Below are positions 7,972 through 9,171 of a stretch of 9,171 nucleotides of DNA, piece after piece. How positions within the stretch are numbered: position 1 is the stretch's first letter; every line of letters starts with the position of its first letter. The translations under genes and the position numbers were made by a program. The notes below the pieces were generated by a model that was not told the DNA's origin, searched no databases, and saw only the letters and a list, made by a program, of their open reading frames with translations. The stretch comes from Acidobacteriota bacterium. GTDB lineage: Bacteria; Acidobacteriota; Terriglobia; Terriglobales; Acidobacteriaceae. The DNA lies in contig JAGWML010000122.1 in NCBI GenBank assembly GCA_028873155.1, positions 1 through 9,171 on the forward strand, written 5' to 3'.

Positions 7972-8553
7972 ATGCCCAAGCCCAAACGCTATCAACACCA
8001 GCGCTGCCTGCACTTCATCACCTTCAGTTGCTACCGGCGCATGGCGCTGCTCGATACCGACGAAGCGCGGGACGCATTCGAGCAGACACTGGAACGCGCT
8101 CGCCGCTGGTACGGTTGTCGCGTGATCGGCTACGTCGTCATGCCAGAGCATGTTCATCTGCTGATCAGTGAACCGGAACGAAGCGAACTCGCCGTCGTCC
8201 TGCAGATGCTCAAGCAGACCACCTCGCGCAGACTTCGCGCGCCGCTGTTAGAGCGATTCTGGCAGCCACGCTATTACGATTTTCCAGTGTGGAGTGAAGA
8301 CAAGACGGTCGAGAAACTCCGCTATATCCACCGGAACCCGGTCAGACGCGGATTGGCAGCGCGCCCCGAGGATTGGCGCTGGAGCAGTTTTGTGCACCAT
8401 GCAACAGGAAAAGAAGGTCCGGTAGAAATCGAGTCACGCTGGACCCCGGCAACGCGAGAGCAAACAACTCTCCTGCCAGCTCTCATCACAGCCCGCCCTT
8501 CGCCAACACAAGGCGAAAGGACGGGGCAACCCCAACCCATCGAGGAGACGTGA
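7972..8553 (+). CDS. REP-associated tyrosine transposase (RAYT, Y1/HUH family)
   Basis: A 193-residue protein of the Y1_Tnp (IS200/IS605-like) superfamily. It is the single-strand nuclease type that recognises REP hairpins and is thought to spread them. The HUH pair is His60 and His62 in MPEHVHLLIS, and the likely nucleophile is Tyr118 in LRYIHRNPVRRGL. The N-terminal LHFITFSCYRR strand and the WRWSSF motif (135-140) are typical of RAYTs. All catalytic parts are present and the frame is unbroken. The start at 7972 is kept because the next Met (residue 24) would remove the first core strand, but no good ribosome-binding site precedes it. GGGAG lies about 20 bases away, so expression may be low. 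The gene is preceded by REP-like repeats, and its last ~20 codons are themselves a REP-like palindrome. RAYTs are usually single-copy chromosomal genes without inverted-repeat ends, and none are seen here. Confidence 0.92.
   Translation: MPKPKRYQHQRCLHFITFSCYRRMALLDTDEARDAFEQTLERARRWYGCRVIGYVVMPEHVHLLISEPERSELAVVLQMLKQTTSRRLRAPLLERFWQPRYYDFPVWSEDKTVEKLRYIHRNPVRRGLAARPEDWRWSSFVHHATGKEGPVEIESRWTPATREQTTLLPALITARPSPTQGERTGQPQPIEET
8491..8527. repeat. REP-like palindrome overlapping the RAYT 3' end
   Basis: GCCCGCCCTTCGCC (8491-8504) pairs imperfectly with GGCGAAAGGACGGGGC (8512-8527) around AACACAA, with one bulge and one mismatch. It resembles the upstream copies (CCCTTCG...CGAAAGG core) and encodes RAYT residues about 174-186. 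Confidence 0.62.
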
Positions 8554-8701
8554 TGCGAAAGGCGGGGCTAACCCGCCCAACGCATGAAGCGTTCACGACC
8601 CACTGTTTCTGGTAAGGTTTTAAGTCACCGTAACGATGTTTCCTGGACGCGCGCAGGCAGAAGCACCTATTCTTGTCTCGATGTAATTGGCTAGTTACCG
8701 T
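8554..8701. other. Intergenic region with two small hairpins
   Basis: GGCGGG/CCCGCC (8561-8577) and AACGC/GCGTT (8579-8593) form two adjacent short hairpins just after the RAYT stop. They may be repeat remnants or end the RAYT transcript, though no T-run follows. From about 8600 base composition shifts to lower GC. The promoter for the next gene should lie at about 8600-8700, but I cannot place it with confidence. Confidence 0.4.
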
Positions 8702-9171
8702 ATGCTCCTGAAACGCAAGGTCGCCATCAGCTCACTTGCTCTCACCCTATTGGTTTCCCCTGTCCTCTGCGCTGACGGAGATGACCCTTGGCAAGGACTG
8801 AAGCAATTAAGGCACGACGTTGGCTTTGTCTTCGTTGAGCGCGACATGACATGTCAATATGGTCGCATTAAGGCGCTCACAGATAACAATGTCTTGATCG
8901 AGACCGATCGGTCTGAGGTCACGATTGACAAATCAAGCCTGATCCGAGTCCGCTTGGGATTCGGGGGTCGCTCTGTGCCGGCCCACCACCCAAACATGCC
9001 GCTGTTTACAGTCTATAGCGGGAGGAGTTCATGGACGGACATTCTCGCCTTCATGCCCTTTCAGGCGAAGACTCATCCAAGCTTCCCTTTGCACCTTGCG
9101 GTGACCACAAAGGACGGCAGAATACATCGAGATGACCTAAGCCAAGTAACTGATCGTGACATCACTCTTTT
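8702..9171 (+). CDS. Exported protein of unknown function, 3' end outside the window
   Basis: An open frame of 156 codons running off the right edge without a stop. The N-terminus is a clear Sec signal peptide: positive MLLKRK, a hydrophobic core (VAISSLALTLLVSPV), then a likely signal peptidase I site after LCA before DGDDPW. The Cys is not in a proper lipobox. After it comes a W..L..L segment and a short beta-rich region (about residues 38-85, with GRIKALTDNNVLIET and SSLIRVRLG). This resembles the small SH3/LSm-like exported proteins frequent in acidobacteria, an impression from pattern only. The rest (SGRSSWTDILAFMPF...) is not recognised. GC and G/C-ending codons are lower than in serA or the ABC-F gene, which may mean horizontal origin. 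No ribosome-binding site is evident before the ATG. Confidence 0.72.
   Translation, partial: MLLKRKVAISSLALTLLVSPVLCADGDDPWQGLKQLRHDVGFVFVERDMTCQYGRIKALTDNNVLIETDRSEVTIDKSSLIRVRLGFGGRSVPAHHPNMPLFTVYSGRSSWTDILAFMPFQAKTHPSFPLHLAVTTKDGRIHRDDLSQVTDRDITL

Noticed and set aside
7538..8125. Plus-strand frame of 195 codons through the repeats
   Set aside because: It translates the repeats (recurring PHPCPSPQR) and then overlaps the RAYT start out of frame, so it is not a gene. It is useful only as a sign of repetition.

Overview
The window is high-GC bacterial DNA that most resembles an Acidobacteriota genome (Terriglobia/Acidobacteriaceae). The evidence for this is indirect: a SerA with an acidobacterial-looking N-terminus, many palindromes of the type CCCACCCTT...AAGGGTGGG beside a REP-associated transposase, and a small secreted protein of a kind common in that group. 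No rRNA or other hard taxonomic marker is present.

Left to right: (1) a complete serA (3-phosphoglycerate dehydrogenase, serine synthesis) with a clear intrinsic-terminator hairpin. (2) A complete 1.57 kb IS1182-like insertion sequence with 12-bp perfect terminal inverted repeats. It begins three bases after the serA terminator stem. (3) An enoyl-CoA hydratase/isomerase gene that has lost its 5' end at the right edge of the IS. The missing N-terminal part is not on the other side of the IS, so the junction records a deletion or rearrangement, not a simple insertion. (4) On the minus strand, a two-gene operon for succinyl-CoA:3-ketoacid CoA-transferase (scoA-scoB), convergent with the hydratase remnant. 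(5) Divergent from it, a large ABC-F ATPase gene. (6) A gene-free stretch of about 450 bp packed with imperfect palindromes. (7) A REP-associated tyrosine transposase (RAYT) of the HUH/Y1 type. (8) The 5' part of a gene for an exported protein of unknown function, in DNA of visibly lower GC, running off the right edge.

The most interesting part is 7.1-8.6 kb. Eight palindromes of one style surround the RAYT gene. Two of them lie inside the ABC-F coding frame without breaking it, adding a roughly 50-residue low-complexity stretch between the second ATPase domain and the C-terminal coiled coil. Another forms the last ~20 codons of the RAYT itself. This looks like a RAYT/REP system whose repeats have spread both between and into neighbouring genes.

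Metabolically, the hydratase remnant (resembling methylglutaconyl-CoA hydratases of leucine breakdown) and the CoA-transferase (acetoacetate activation) would fit one catabolic route. In this strain the hydratase copy appears dead.
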